A program made the translations under genes and the position numbers. The notes beneath the pieces were generated by a model. The model saw only the letters and a list, made by a program, of their open reading frames with translations. It did no database searches and was not told the origin of the DNA. A DNA stretch of 64,000 nucleotides from Wolbachia endosymbiont of Tyrophagus putrescentiae (GTDB lineage: Bacteria; Pseudomonadota; Alphaproteobacteria; Rickettsiales; Anaplasmataceae). The DNA lies in the NCBI GenBank assembly GCA_030441635.1, contig JAUEMM010000006.1:1-64000 (forward strand). Reading direction: 5' to 3'. Shown piece by piece: positions 55,123-64,000 of this stretch; position 1 is the stretch's first letter, and each line of letters opens with the position of its first letter.

Positions 55123-56388
55123 TCAGTTCAAATTCTTATCTTGTGGCTTTATCTGCAATATTGCTATTAAGCTAATTAATAGACAAAACACCACATATAG
55201 TCCTGCAGCGAAGTTGATTTGAGGGAGTATAATAGTAACCCACATACATATCATAGAGGTAAATCCCCCATGTAAGGTGTAAGATATATTACGTGATAAA
55301 CTCACTCCACTAAATCTAACTTTAGTTGGAAATAGCTCTGATGCCACTATTCCTATCGGATTTATCCCTCTCTCTATCATAGAAAGAATCATTATACTCA
55401 GCATAATTATAAAGTAATTCTTATAATAATATGCGGCGGATAGTATTGGGCAGCATAATATCATTGTTATTATTATAAATAAAATCGCAATTCGCTCTCT
55501 TCCAATTTTATCAGCCAACATTCCTAATAATATTGAAAATATAGGCATTAATATGCCAGTCATAATAGACAAAATCTCATTGGTATATGTTGTTATATAC
55601 ACTTCCATTGATACTATTTCCTTTGCAAGTGTGCGAAGAAATATAGTAAATCCAACCACAACGTTAACAGGCATTGCAATCAAGGTAGCAAGTATAAATG
55701 CTTTCTTGTGGTGCTTTATTAGTTCTATTACTGGAAAATGAACCTGTTTTTGATTTGCTTTATATGCTGGTGTTTCTCCTAATACATATATGCTATACGC
55801 ACTAATTACTCCTAAAATAGCTGAAAAAGTAAATGGTAATCTCCATCCCCAACCATCAAAATCGGTCGTTTTTTTGCATATAATTATCGCTACTGCAGAA
55901 AGTAAAATACCAATGGATCGGCCAAAACCTATTATTCCAAAAAGCATTCCCAACTTTTCTCTTTTATCATGCAAATGCTCTATCAGGTAAACAGAGCTGC
56001 CTCCTTGCTCAGCACCTAATGCGATTCCTTGTATTATATGAATCATAAGAAGTAGTATGGTAGACATTATACCTATCTGACTATAACTTGGGATAGCTGC
56101 AACCAGGCTGGACGGTATCGATACTAATAAAATAGCAATGGGTAGTGCTATTCTTCTGCCATACTTATCACCGATGTGACCAAATATAAATGCACCAAAG
56201 GGCCTTGCTAAAGCACCCATGCCTGCTATGCCAAATAATTGTAATATGTTATAGTAAATATTATCCTTACCATAGAGAAATTCCCTGCTAATGATGTTAA
56301 CCAAATCAATAAAAAGCATATGGTCATACCATATAGCTATTCTACAAAATATATTGGAGAACAATACTCTTGCTTGTCGAGCGTGCAC
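55123..56388 (-). CDS. MFS transporter, metabolite:H+ symporter (ProP-like)
   Basis: A 421-residue transporter with about 12 membrane helices. The MFS loop 2-3 motif is GHIGDKYGRR near residue 70, preceded by ALARPFGAFIFG, and GMLADKIGRERIAI near residue 288 is the second copy. These resemble ProP/ShiA-type proline, betaine or dicarboxylate symporters. Rickettsiales often carry several such paralogues. The start is GTG at 56388; no upstream ATG fits. The substrate is unknown. Confidence 0.88.
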   Translation of the reverse strand: MHARQARVLFSNIFCRIAIWYDHMLFIDLVNIISREFLYGKDNIYYNILQLFGIAGMGALARPFGAFIFGHIGDKYGRRIALPIAILLVSIPSSLVAAIPSYSQIGIMSTILLLMIHIIQGIALGAEQGGSSVYLIEHLHDKREKLGMLFGIIGFGRSIGILLSAVAIIICKKTTDFDGWGWRLPFTFSAILGVISAYSIYVLGETPAYKANQKQVHFPVIELIKHHKKAFILATLIAMPVNVVVGFTIFLRTLAKEIVSMEVYITTYTNEILSIMTGILMPIFSILLGMLADKIGRERIAILFIIITMILCCPILSAAYYYKNYFIIMLSIMILSMIERGINPIGIVASELFPTKVRFSGVSLSRNISYTLHGGFTSMICMWVTIILPQINFAAGLYVVFCLLISLIAILQIKPQDKNLN

Positions 56389-56495
56389 TAGATTTGTTGA
56401 TGATTTACTGATTTAATTTTGGCTGTTTTTTGAAAGTTAGTAAACTAAAAGGAGAAGTTTACAACATTTAAATTCATAGTTATTCTTAGTATAAG

Positions 56496-57314
56496 ATGAT
56501 CCTTAAAAAACTTAATTTACATTTAGTGTCAGACTCAAGTGGAGAAACTGTTATAGCAGTTGCAAAGTCTGCACTTAAGCATTTTCGCTCTGTGGAAGTG
56601 CGTGAATATGTTTGGTCTTTTGTAGATAGTAAAAAGCAGATTGATGAAATAATAGAAAAAATCAGAAGCAGTGATAGTGAGTATAATTTTGTTATATGTA
56701 CTGTCACTGATGATGAGTTAAGAAAGTACTTAAAAGATAATTGCGGCGAGTTAAAAGTACCTTATATAGCAATCTTATCTCATATTATCAGAGAAATTTC
56801 ATCTTATCTTGATATTCAAAAAGACTTAAACCCTAATTTATATACAGAGATAAACAATGAATATTTTCAGCGCATTGAAGCAATAAATTACACTATTAAC
56901 CATGATGACGGACAAAGCATACAAGATATCGATAAAGCAGATATAATTCTCGTTGGAGTATCTCGCACATCAAAATCACCGACTAGTATGTATTTAGCGT
57001 ACCGTGGTTACAAAGTTGCAAATATTCCCTTTGTTGGAGGCATACCATTTTACATTGATTTAGAAACTTTGAAAAATAAACTAGTGATGGGGCTAACAAT
57101 AGATATACATAGGCTAATAGAGATACGTAAAAATAGGCTGACTGCAATCAACAACGAAAATAATAATACTTACGCTGATTATGAAAAAGTTAAGGCGGAA
57201 GTCAAGGAAGCAGAAAAACTATTTGAAGAACAAAAGTGGCCAATTATTAACGTTACGCAAAAATCAATAGAGGAAGTAGCAACAACAATCATACAATACT
57301 TCAATAAAATATGA
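56496..57314 (+). CDS. pyruvate, phosphate dikinase regulatory protein (DUF299)
   Basis: A bifunctional kinase/phosphorylase that regulates PPDK (or PEP synthase) in the reversible ADP-dependent manner. The 272-residue protein starts [12 protein letters not shown] and has the P-loop-like [10 protein letters not shown] at residues 154-163, followed by [13 protein letters not shown]. The target is probably PPDK, which Wolbachia uses in pyruvate/PEP conversion; the PPDK gene is not in the window. The gene overlaps nth by four bases. Confidence 0.9.
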   Translation: MILKKLNLHLVSDSSGETVIAVAKSALKHFRSVEVREYVWSFVDSKKQIDEIIEKIRSSDSEYNFVICTVTDDELRKYLKDNCGELKVPYIAILSHIIREISSYLDIQKDLNPNLYTEINNEYFQRIEAINYTINHDDGQSIQDIDKADIILVGVSRTSKSPTSMYLAYRGYKVANIPFVGGIPFYIDLETLKNKLVMGLTIDIHRLIEIRKNRLTAINNENNNTYADYEKVKAEVKEAEKLFEEQKWPIINVTQKSIEEVATTIIQYFNKI

Positions 57315-57955
57315 TGGATGCGAGAAAAGTAGAACTAATATTTAAAAGATTTAAACATTCAAACTCTACTCCCAAAATCGAGCTAAATTATACTAACCAT
57401 TTTACATTATTATTGGCAATTGTCTTATCGGCACGCACAACTGACGTAAGTGTCAACAAAATCACTGAAAAGCTATTTAAAATTGCTGATAGTCCAGAAA
57501 AAATGTTGAATTTAGGGCAGAGTGAACTGAAAAAGCATATAAGTAGTATAGGATTATATAACTCCAAGGCGCACAATATTATTGGACTCAGCAAAATATT
57601 AATAGAAAAATATGAAAGTAAGATTCCCGCAAATTTTCATGACTTAGTGTCTTTGCCGGGAGTGGGCAGAAAAAGCGCTAATGTGTTTCTTAATTCTGGA
57701 TTAGGAATACCAACCTTAGCAGTCGATACGCATGTTTTTAGAGTGAGCAATAGAGTTGGTCTTGTGCAGGAAAATGACGTATTCAAAACTGAACAATCCC
57801 TTTTAAATGTTGTACCGAATAAATACTTACTTTACGCTCATCATTGGCTGGTATTGCATGGTAGATATGTCTGTAAGGCACAGAGACCTTTATGTGACAC
57901 GTGTATAATTTGCGACCTATGTGAGTTTAAAAATAAATCCCTCATAAAGCTCTAA
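57311..57955 (+). CDS. nth: endonuclease III
   Basis: A DNA glycosylase/AP lyase for oxidised pyrimidines, 214 residues. The helix-hairpin-helix is [14 protein letters not shown] with the catalytic Lys near residue 121, the catalytic Asp lies in AVDTHVFRV, and the [4Fe-4S] loop is C-X6-C-X2-C-X5-C near residues 190-206. Its start overlaps the end of the PPDK regulator gene. Confidence 0.95.
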   Translation: MMDARKVELIFKRFKHSNSTPKIELNYTNHFTLLLAIVLSARTTDVSVNKITEKLFKIADSPEKMLNLGQSELKKHISSIGLYNSKAHNIIGLSKILIEKYESKIPANFHDLVSLPGVGRKSANVFLNSGLGIPTLAVDTHVFRVSNRVGLVQENDVFKTEQSLLNVVPNKYLLYAHHWLVLHGRYVCKAQRPLCDTCIICDLCEFKNKSLIKL

Positions 57956-57964
57956 GAAATAAAT

Positions 57965-57993
57965 TGACTTTTTTGGCATACTATCTGATACTT
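57965..57993 (+). promoter_or_regulatory. promoter of the first tandem ankyrin gene
   Basis: TTGACT (57965-57970), 17 bases, GATACT (57988-57993). Identical elements and spacing stand before the other two ankyrin genes in the window. Confidence 0.5.
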
Positions 57994-58021
57994 AAGTAGT
58001 TTGAGACTTAAGAGTAAAGCT

Positions 58022-59188
58022 ATGAATTACGAACAGTGGCAAGAAATATTAAGCTCAATCAATAAAGAAGGAGGCCTGAATGAGGAGAACATAATCACAA
58101 AAATAGGAGGGGCACTAAATGAAAAAGATGAAGGTGAGTATAAAGAATGGGAGAAAGCTGAGTTTGGTGTAAATCACTTATTTGAGTTCGCTTTCAAGGT
58201 CGCTTCCACGTACAACGTCAAATTGAAACGTACACTATTACATTTTGCTGCTGCAAATGGTCATACTGAGACAGTAAAAGCTCTATTAGCAGTACAAGAT
58301 GTAGAAGTTAATGTAGTAGGTAACGATGAACGGACTCCTTTGCATTTGGCTGCTGCAAATGATCATATTGAAACAGTAAAAGCTCTATTAGCAGTACCAG
58401 GTGTAAAAGTTAATGTAGTAGATAACGATGAACGGACTCCTTTGCATTTGGCTGCTGAAAGGGGTCATACTGAAACAGTAGATACCCTAATAGAAAAAGG
58501 TGCAAGTGTTAACGCAGCAGATGGACTGCAACGAACTCCTTTGCATTTGGCTGCTGAAAGGGGTCATACTGAAACAGTAGGAGCTCTATCAGCAAAAGGT
58601 GCAAGTGTTAACGCAGCAGATAAATTGAAACGAACTCCTTTGCATCGGGCTGCTGAAAAGGGTCATACTGAAACAGTAGATACCCTAATAGAAAAAGGTG
58701 CAAGTGTTAACACAGCAGATGGACTGCAACGAACTCCTTTGCATTTTGCTGCTGAAAAGGGTCATACTGAGACAGTAAAAGTTCTATTAGCAAGAGGCGC
58801 AAATCCTATACTAAAAAACAACAATGGGGAAACCGCAAGAAACCTTGCTTGGTGGAATGAAGGAATTGCTACACTTTTAGAAAAAGCGGAAAAAAGACAA
58901 GTAGAAAAAATGAAGAAAAAACAAGCAAAAAAAATAGGAGCTAGGTACGGATATGTAACCGCAGCATTAGGTGCTATAGTAGCAGTGGCACTATTTGCAA
59001 CTGATGTGATTACAGTTGAGCTGACTTCTATAGTAGCAGCAGTGGCTGCAATTGCAGTGGCATCACTGGCTGTTGGTGGTATTAGATATGGTGTGTCGAA
59101 GCATAGCACTAAAGTCAATGAAGTGCAAAAAGATCAAATCATAGGTGACAATCAGCATGTTCCTTTAGAGAGTATGCCTACACTTTGA
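58022..59188 (+). CDS. ankyrin repeat protein with C-terminal membrane hairpin
   Basis: A 388-residue protein from ATG 58022 (MNYEQWQEIL, matching the paralogues); a TTG at 58001 is not needed. An N-terminal segment of about 70 residues is followed by six full ankyrin repeats (about 72-270) and a degenerate seventh. A basic stretch (EKRQVEKMKKKQAKK) precedes two membrane helices (about 315-360) and a polar tail. The repeats RTPLHLAAERGHTETV are highly alike, suggesting recent duplication. Ankyrin proteins bind other proteins; the membrane segment may place this one in the bacterial or vacuolar membrane. The role is unknown. Confidence 0.9.
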   Translation: MNYEQWQEILSSINKEGGLNEENIITKIGGALNEKDEGEYKEWEKAEFGVNHLFEFAFKVASTYNVKLKRTLLHFAAANGHTETVKALLAVQDVEVNVVGNDERTPLHLAAANDHIETVKALLAVPGVKVNVVDNDERTPLHLAAERGHTETVDTLIEKGASVNAADGLQRTPLHLAAERGHTETVGALSAKGASVNAADKLKRTPLHRAAEKGHTETVDTLIEKGASVNTADGLQRTPLHFAAEKGHTETVKVLLARGANPILKNNNGETARNLAWWNEGIATLLEKAEKRQVEKMKKKQAKKIGARYGYVTAALGAIVAVALFATDVITVELTSIVAAVAAIAVASLAVGGIRYGVSKHSTKVNEVQKDQIIGDNQHVPLESMPTL

Positions 59189-59196
59189 CATATTTC

Positions 59197-59236
59197 AACT
59201 GGTAGTTTTTCTTCGGTTAAGCTACCAGTTTTTTTT
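59197..59236 (+). terminator. intrinsic terminator after the first tandem ankyrin gene
   Basis: Stem AACTGGTAG (59197-59205) with CTACCAGTT (59222-59230) and a T-run reaching 59236. A diverged copy lies after the second gene (60494). Confidence 0.85.
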
Positions 59237-59315
59237 CTTTTCATCTCTAATCTGTAGACAGGTTCAGTGCATTTCAAAATATAAAAATACGATTCTTTGA
59301 AAATTAAGAAATAAA

Positions 59316-59344
59316 TTGACTTTTTTGGCATATTATCTGATACT
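59316..59344 (+). promoter_or_regulatory. promoter of the second tandem ankyrin gene
   Basis: TTGACT (59316-59321), 17 bases, GATACT (59339-59344), the same as the other two ankyrin genes. A short inverted repeat, ATACTT-AAA-AAGTAT, overlaps the -10 and the expected start. Confidence 0.5.
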
Positions 59345-59376
59345 TAAAAAGTATTGAGCCTTAGGGGGGTAAAGTC

Positions 59377-60474
59377 ATGAATGACGAACAGTGGAAAACT
59401 ATACTAAGTACAATCACAGATCCAAATAAGAGTAATATAATTGAAAAAATACAAGAGGCATTAAATGAAAAAGATGAAGGTGAATATAAAAAATGGCAGG
59501 AAGCTGAGTTTGATGTAAATCACTTATTTGAGGTCGCTTTCGCGAACGGTTCCAAATCGAAATGCACACTATTACATTTGGCTGCTGTATATGGTCATAC
59601 TGAAACAGTAAACGCTCTAATAGACAAAGATGCAAAAGTTAATGTAGTAGTATATGGCTATGGATATACTCCTTTGCATTTGGCTGTTATACATGGTCAT
59701 ACTAAGACAGTAGATGCTCTAATAGACAAAGATGCAGAAGTTAATGTGGAAGATATCTATGGATATACTCCTTTGCATTTGGCTGCTAAATATGGTGAGA
59801 CAGATACAGTAAAAGCTCTATTAAAACACAAGGAAAATGTTGATGTAAAAGACATGCTTAGATATACTCCTTTACATTTGGCTGCTGTATATGGTCATAT
59901 TAAGGCGGTAGAAGTTCTATTAGAAAATGGTGCAGAAGTTGATGCAAAAGGTACATTGGGATATACTCCTTTGCATTTGGCTGCTAGAAATGGTCATACT
60001 GAGACAGTAGATACTCTAATAGACAAAGGTGCAAGTGTTAACACAGTAGATAGATGGCAACAGACTCCTTTGCATTTGGCTGCTTGCAGTGGTCATATTG
60101 AGACAGTAAAAGCTCTATTAGCAAGAGGTGCAAATCCTATACTAAAAAACAACAATAGGAAAACCGCAAGCGACCTTGCTTTGCAAAATGGTCGCGAAGA
60201 CATTGCTAAACTTTTAGAAAAAGCGGAAGAAAGACGAGCGCTCAAAAAGGGATTGATTTACGGCGGTACAATAGCAGCAGTAGGTGCTGTAGCAACATTG
60301 GAACTGTTTGCAGCTAGAATCGTTGAGTTAACTTCTATATTGCCAGCAGTGGTCATAATTGTAAAGGCATCACTGATTGTTGGCTATATTACATATGGTG
60401 CGTCGAAGCCTAGAACTAGAGTGAATGAAGTGCAAGAAATTCAAGTCATAGACAGCGAGCTGTATAATCTTTGA
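59377..60474 (+). CDS. ankyrin repeat protein, close paralogue of the gene at 1-526
   Basis: A 365-residue protein with the start MNDEQWKTIL. The N-terminal segment (about 1-62) precedes six ankyrin repeats with YTPLHLAA and a seventh degenerate one ending ARGANPILKNNN, shared with the gene at 58022. A basic stretch and two membrane helices (about 290-340) follow. GGGGGG-type purine-rich sequence (AGGGGGG) before the ATG serves as the ribosome binding site. Tandem with the previous gene; each has its own promoter and terminator. Confidence 0.92.
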   Translation: MNDEQWKTILSTITDPNKSNIIEKIQEALNEKDEGEYKKWQEAEFDVNHLFEVAFANGSKSKCTLLHLAAVYGHTETVNALIDKDAKVNVVVYGYGYTPLHLAVIHGHTKTVDALIDKDAEVNVEDIYGYTPLHLAAKYGETDTVKALLKHKENVDVKDMLRYTPLHLAAVYGHIKAVEVLLENGAEVDAKGTLGYTPLHLAARNGHTETVDTLIDKGASVNTVDRWQQTPLHLAACSGHIETVKALLARGANPILKNNNRKTASDLALQNGREDIAKLLEKAEERRALKKGLIYGGTIAAVGAVATLELFAARIVELTSILPAVVIIVKASLIVGYITYGASKPRTRVNEVQEIQVIDSELYNL

Positions 60475-60493
60475 AGGGGTAAGCTTCCATTTT

Positions 60494-60527
60494 AACTGGT
60501 AGTTTTTCTTTGGTTAAGCTACCAGTT
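60494..60527 (+). terminator. terminator hairpin after the second tandem ankyrin gene
   Basis: AACTGGTAG (60494-60502) pairs with CTACCAGTT (60519-60527), a copy of the hairpin at 59197. The T-run after it is broken (CTCTGCTGCTTTTT), so termination may be weaker. Confidence 0.6.
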
Positions 60528-60653
60528 CTCTGCTGCTTTTTCTCCATCATATTTTCTCACTTTTCTTAAAAGAAATTGAATTTCGAAAACTGTTAATAAT
60601 TGCATTATTGAATATTTTAGTGCATCATTTTATTATTTCTAGTTTTACAAAAA

Positions 60654-61640
60654 GTGTTTAATTTTCCAAATACAAGATTGAGGCGCAGGCGCTTAAATAA
60701 ATGGATTCGTAATTTAACAAGTGAAAATAATCTATCAGTAAATGATTTGGTTCTTCCTTTATTTGTTCATGACAAAACAGAAACAACTATACCAATTGAT
60801 GATTTGCCTGATATTAAGTGCTATTCAATAGATGATTTAGTTTCAATTGTAAAAGAAGCGAGAGGTTTAGGTATTAATGCTGTTGCAATCTTTCCTGTTG
60901 TTGACAGTCATTTAAAATCTGAAACAGCTAAAGAAGCATATAATCCAGACAACCTAATCTGCAGAGCTATCTATGCTATAAAATCACAAGTGCCTGATAT
61001 CGGTATTATAACAGATGTTGCGTTGGATCCATACACAACTCATGGCCACGACGGAATTTTAAGTGATGGTTATGTAGAAAATGATAAAACTGTATCGGTA
61101 TTATGTAAGCAAGCACTTACTCTAGCAAAAGCAGGATGCGACATAGTTGCACCCTCTGATATGATGGATGGAAGAGTAAAAAAGATTAGAGAAACATTAG
61201 ATGATAACAGTTTTTATAACGTAGCAATATTATCCTATGCTGCGAAATATTGCTCTCACTTCTATACCCCATTTAGGAAAGTAGTTGGTTCTTGTGAGCT
61301 TGCAAATTTCATAGATAAAAGTAGTTATCAAATGGATTATAGAAATGCACATGAGGCAATTTGCGAAATTGAAATGGATATAAATGAAGGTGCAGATTTT
61401 ATTATGGTCAAGCCTGGTATGCCATATTTAGATATCATTAAAACAGCAAGCGATAAGTTCAATTTCCCAATTTTTGCGTATCAAGTTAGTGGTGAATATG
61501 CAATGCTAAAAGCAGCAGCAAATAAAGGTTGGCTGGATTATGATAAGGTAATTTATGAGTCCCTAATGAGTTTTAAACGTGCTGGTGCAAGTGCTATATT
61601 TACTTACTCTGCTCTTGAAGTTGCAAAGAAATTACAGTGA
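60654..61640 (+). CDS. hemB: delta-aminolevulinic acid dehydratase (porphobilinogen synthase)
   Basis: The second enzyme of heme synthesis, 328 residues. Active-site lysines lie in APSDMMDGR-adjacent and MVKPGMPYLDI segments. The metal region DVALDPYTTHGHDG has Asp/Ala in place of the zinc cysteines, the Mg-type enzyme. The usual FGDRKSYQM becomes FIDKSSYQM here, changing an Arg thought to bind substrate to another residue nearby. The start is GTG at 60654 without a strong Shine-Dalgarno. Wolbachia keeps heme synthesis, and this gene is one of the dispersed pathway genes. Confidence 0.93.
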   Translation: MFNFPNTRLRRRRLNKWIRNLTSENNLSVNDLVLPLFVHDKTETTIPIDDLPDIKCYSIDDLVSIVKEARGLGINAVAIFPVVDSHLKSETAKEAYNPDNLICRAIYAIKSQVPDIGIITDVALDPYTTHGHDGILSDGYVENDKTVSVLCKQALTLAKAGCDIVAPSDMMDGRVKKIRETLDDNSFYNVAILSYAAKYCSHFYTPFRKVVGSCELANFIDKSSYQMDYRNAHEAICEIEMDINEGADFIMVKPGMPYLDIIKTASDKFNFPIFAYQVSGEYAMLKAAANKGWLDYDKVIYESLMSFKRAGASAIFTYSALEVAKKLQ

Positions 61641-61643
61641 AAG

Positions 61644-62933
61644 CTAGTTATCCTCTATAATCTTTTTAATAACTTGTCTTTCTCTCGCGATAGCAAGGCT
61701 TTTCTCTGGCACATCTTCAACTATAACGCTGCCTGCTGCAACCATAGAGCCATTACCGATGCTTATTGGTGCAATCAATGAGCTATTACTGCCAATAAAG
61801 CAATTATTCCCTATATCTGTCTTATGTTTATTTTTTCCATCATAGTTGCAAACAACGGTACCAGCTCCTATGTTACTTCCCTGCCCTATTTTAGTATCTC
61901 CTATGTAGCTTAAATGCTTTATTTTAGTGTTCTCATCGATTTCGCTTGCTTTAATCTCTATAAAATTTCCTATCATTGAACTGTCACCTATGGTTGTACC
62001 TTGACTTATTCTAGCAAATGGGCCAATAGTGGCACTTTTTTTAATTAAGCAATTTTCTAAATGTGAAAATGACAATATTTTTACACATGATTCAACTTTA
62101 ACCCCAGGGCCAAAAAAAACATATGGATCAATACTGGCATCTTTGGCAATTTGCGTATCAAGAGAGAAAAAAACTGTATTTGGAGCAACCAATTTTACTC
62201 CCGAATCGATAAAAAATTTTCTTCTTTCCTCCTGAAAGTAAAGCTCAGCTTTTACAAGATCAGTCCTACTGTTCACCCCCATCGCCTCTTGTTCATCAGT
62301 AACAAAATAACCAACACTTAAGCCACTTTTCACTGCAATTGAAACTATGTCCGTCAAATAATACTCATCGTTACACTCTATTTTTTCTACTAATTCGCGT
62401 AAGTTCCTTGCATATGCAACTAATGTTCCAGCATTAGCAAGAAATTCTTTATTATCCCTTTTGTCGTTTTTTGCTTCCACAATCTCTTCTAGAGCACCAT
62501 TTTCAACAACAAACCTACCATACTCTTGATTACTAGTTTTAAAACCAAGACAAACTAGTGCATTGTCCTGCAACCCTGCAACCATCCTAGCTATTGTACT
62601 ACTTTTGATTAGTGGAGTATCTCCATACTGAACAATCACCACACTCGAATCCGATAGTTCTTTTAAGCTCCTCATTGCAGTTTTTACCGCATCTCCCGTT
62701 CCAAGCATTGATTTCTGTATAATTGGCTGTATACCTTCAAAATCTCTTAACTTTTCCCCTAGAGATTGATCCATTACCACAGCTATATTTTTTGGATTTA
62801 GCTGCCTTAAGTTGTAAATTACATGTTCTAACATAGAGAAACCGCCTATTTTGTGTAAAACCTTAGGCAAATTTGAATTCATACGTTTTCCGTAACCGGC
62901 AGCGAGTACAATAGCTGTGTGAATCTTGTTCAT
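61644..62933 (-). CDS. glmU: bifunctional GlmU (UDP-GlcNAc synthesis)
   Basis: N-acetyltransferase and uridyltransferase making UDP-GlcNAc for lipid II, 429 residues. The N-terminal domain has LAAGYGKRM at 10-18 and K24 (LPKVL), then QYGDTPLI. The C-terminal left-handed beta-helix has hexapeptide repeats and the acetyltransferase loop VVCNYDGKNKHKT with its Asn-Tyr-Asp. It is about 25 residues shorter than E. coli GlmU, mainly at the C-terminus. Its start overlaps the pheS stop. Confidence 0.93.
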   Translation of the reverse strand: MNKIHTAIVLAAGYGKRMNSNLPKVLHKIGGFSMLEHVIYNLRQLNPKNIAVVMDQSLGEKLRDFEGIQPIIQKSMLGTGDAVKTAMRSLKELSDSSVVIVQYGDTPLIKSSTIARMVAGLQDNALVCLGFKTSNQEYGRFVVENGALEEIVEAKNDKRDNKEFLANAGTLVAYARNLRELVEKIECNDEYYLTDIVSIAVKSGLSVGYFVTDEQEAMGVNSRTDLVKAELYFQEERRKFFIDSGVKLVAPNTVFFSLDTQIAKDASIDPYVFFGPGVKVESCVKILSFSHLENCLIKKSATIGPFARISQGTTIGDSSMIGNFIEIKASEIDENTKIKHLSYIGDTKIGQGSNIGAGTVVCNYDGKNKHKTDIGNNCFIGSNSSLIAPISIGNGSMVAAGSVIVEDVPEKSLAIARERQVIKKIIEDN

Positions 62934-63973
62934 TTTAGTGACGAAAAATTAAAACCGTAGTGGTCAAGCCAATTGATTTTATTATCATAAAAGCTTCTTA
63001 AGTCATTGATCTGGTACTTTAACATTGCTAGTCTTTCTATACCAATACCGAACGCGAAACCATTATATTTAGTATGGTCAATTCCCACATTTTGGAAAAC
63101 TTTAGGATGAACCATTCCACATCCAAGCACTTCTATCCACTCACTGCCTTTATAACTAATATCAACTTCTGCAGAAGGCTCAGTAAAAGGAAAAAAACTA
63201 TTGCGAAAACGTATCTTGAGTCCCTTATCGTCAAAAAATTTACCGAGAAAATGATGGATGGTAAATTTTAACTGGCCCATATTTACATCTTTATTTACAT
63301 ATAGTCCTTCTACCTGATGAAACATTGGAGTGTGAGTTGCATCAAAGTCATTTCTATACACTCTACCTGGTGCTATTACTTTAATAGGAAAGCTTTTTGC
63401 TGCCTTCATAGTTCTGATTTGTACCGATGAAGTGTGGGTGCGAAGCAGCATTCTCTGATCATTTATTTTATCCTTTAGATAAAAGGTATCTTGCTCTTCC
63501 CGAGCAGGATGATAGCTAGGAGTATTTAATGCATCAAAGACATGAAATTCATCTTCTATGTCTGGTCCATCAACTGCCTTAAAACCCATACATGCAAAGA
63601 TAAGCTTTACTTCGTTTATTACTTTACTTAGTGGGTGAATTCTTCCTACCCTCTCTGGCCTGACAGGTAAAGTGATATCTACAGCCTCACTTTGTAATTT
63701 AGCATTAATTTCCTCTATTTTTAATACATTTTCTTTATTTTTTATTAGATTGCCTAATTTATCATGCAAAGCATTGATAACTGCACCTAAGCTACGCTTC
63801 TCATCAGCATCTTTTATTTGTTTTAAACTGTCAAAATAAGACCTAATTACACCTTTTCTTCCTAAATACCGCACTCTAGCTTGCTCTAAATCCTGCAAAG
63901 AAGAAATTCCTTCAATCTCAGAAATCACTTTACTTTCAATCATAGATATTTCTTTTTCTAGCTCTATGCTCAT
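62930..63973 (-). CDS. pheS: phenylalanine--tRNA ligase subunit alpha
   Basis: Catalytic subunit of PheRS, 347 residues, class II. The N-terminal coiled coil (about 1-90) with YLGRKG is followed by PxHP motif THTSSVQIRTM, motif 2 RVYRNDFDATHTPMFHQVEGL near residue 208 (in shorter parts RVYRNDFD and HTPMFHQVEG), and motif 3 GFAFGIGIERLAML. The gene is complete, starting at 63973, 27 bases from the window edge. PheT is not in the window. Confidence 0.95.
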   Translation of the reverse strand: MSIELEKEISMIESKVISEIEGISSLQDLEQARVRYLGRKGVIRSYFDSLKQIKDADEKRSLGAVINALHDKLGNLIKNKENVLKIEEINAKLQSEAVDITLPVRPERVGRIHPLSKVINEVKLIFACMGFKAVDGPDIEDEFHVFDALNTPSYHPAREEQDTFYLKDKINDQRMLLRTHTSSVQIRTMKAAKSFPIKVIAPGRVYRNDFDATHTPMFHQVEGLYVNKDVNMGQLKFTIHHFLGKFFDDKGLKIRFRNSFFPFTEPSAEVDISYKGSEWIEVLGCGMVHPKVFQNVGIDHTKYNGFAFGIGIERLAMLKYQINDLRSFYDNKINWLDHYGFNFSSLK

Positions 63974-64000
63974 TTTTAAAACGCTGACTTTAACTACAAT

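Overview
The window is almost certainly Wolbachia (Anaplasmataceae, Rickettsiales). The DNA is AT-rich and the genes are typical of obligate intracellular alphaproteobacteria: CtrA and a PleC-like kinase, TrcR (DUF1013), cytochrome c maturation genes lying apart from one another, HflK/HflC/DegP, TldD, HslVU, and a reduced envelope set (PBP2, polysaccharide deacetylase, GlmU, ArgD/DapC) without lipopolysaccharide genes. Wolbachia-style ankyrin genes lie at both ends, and single scattered gene-transfer-agent (GTA) relics occur. No insertion sequence, CRISPR array, rRNA or intact prophage was seen. This is ordinary chromosome with a few accessory genes set among housekeeping genes.

Layout. 1-590: start of a leftward ankyrin gene cut by the window edge. 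744-7078: ABC exporter, RNase P RNA, ctrA (leftward), then glpX, birA, ccmD (too short for routine ORF calling), ccmE and era. 7283-13544: a leftward block dnaE-rpsF-rpsR-rplI-purB-tRNA-Met; the tRNA overlaps the purB stop codon and ribosomal protein S6 carries a large insertion. 13757-18972: an accessory stretch with two Ser-rich unknown proteins, an unknown membrane protein and a small membrane protein around tldD and tRNA-Leu. 18999-31979: hflK-hflC-degP, prfB (with its +1 frameshift), mgtE, ubiH, hslV-hslU, a small acidic protein, trcR, rho and pdhB. 31994-43704: sco, dnaQ and a Tim44-like gene (leftward), then secB, acnA, a GTA baseplate gene, argD, a histidine kinase, ftsY and mutL. 43833-51875: tRNA-Ser, PBP2, deacetylase, a Gly/His-rich unknown, hisS, an Nfu-type Fe-S scaffold, a 684-residue coiled-coil protein and a prohead protease relic. 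51876-63973: metG, tRNA-Ser, mnmE, an MFS transporter, a PPDK regulator, nth, two tandem ankyrin genes, hemB, glmU and pheS.

How the genes fit together. CtrA, the PleC-like kinase and TrcR are parts of the alphaproteobacterial cell-cycle circuit. TTAA-N7-TTAA sequences, the classical CtrA box, occur in seven intergenic regions. In front of trcR and of the Ser-rich gene at 13757 the second half-site ends 18 bases before a good -10 element. ArgD (probably acting as DapC), GlmU, PBP2 and the deacetylase belong to the lipid II / residual peptidoglycan system. HflKC, DegP, HslVU, SecB and FtsY form a protein quality-control and export set. Three unknown proteins (13757, 17103, 48727) carry repeats and basophilic phosphorylation or 14-3-3-like motifs that look aimed at a eukaryotic host; with the ankyrin proteins they are the best effector candidates here.

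Many apparent TTG starts arise because the Shine-Dalgarno sequence TTGAGG lies in frame upstream of the real ATG (for example rpsR and the gene ending at 17103); starts were corrected where the sequence allowed. All gaps between genes are under 300 bases except 51485-51875.
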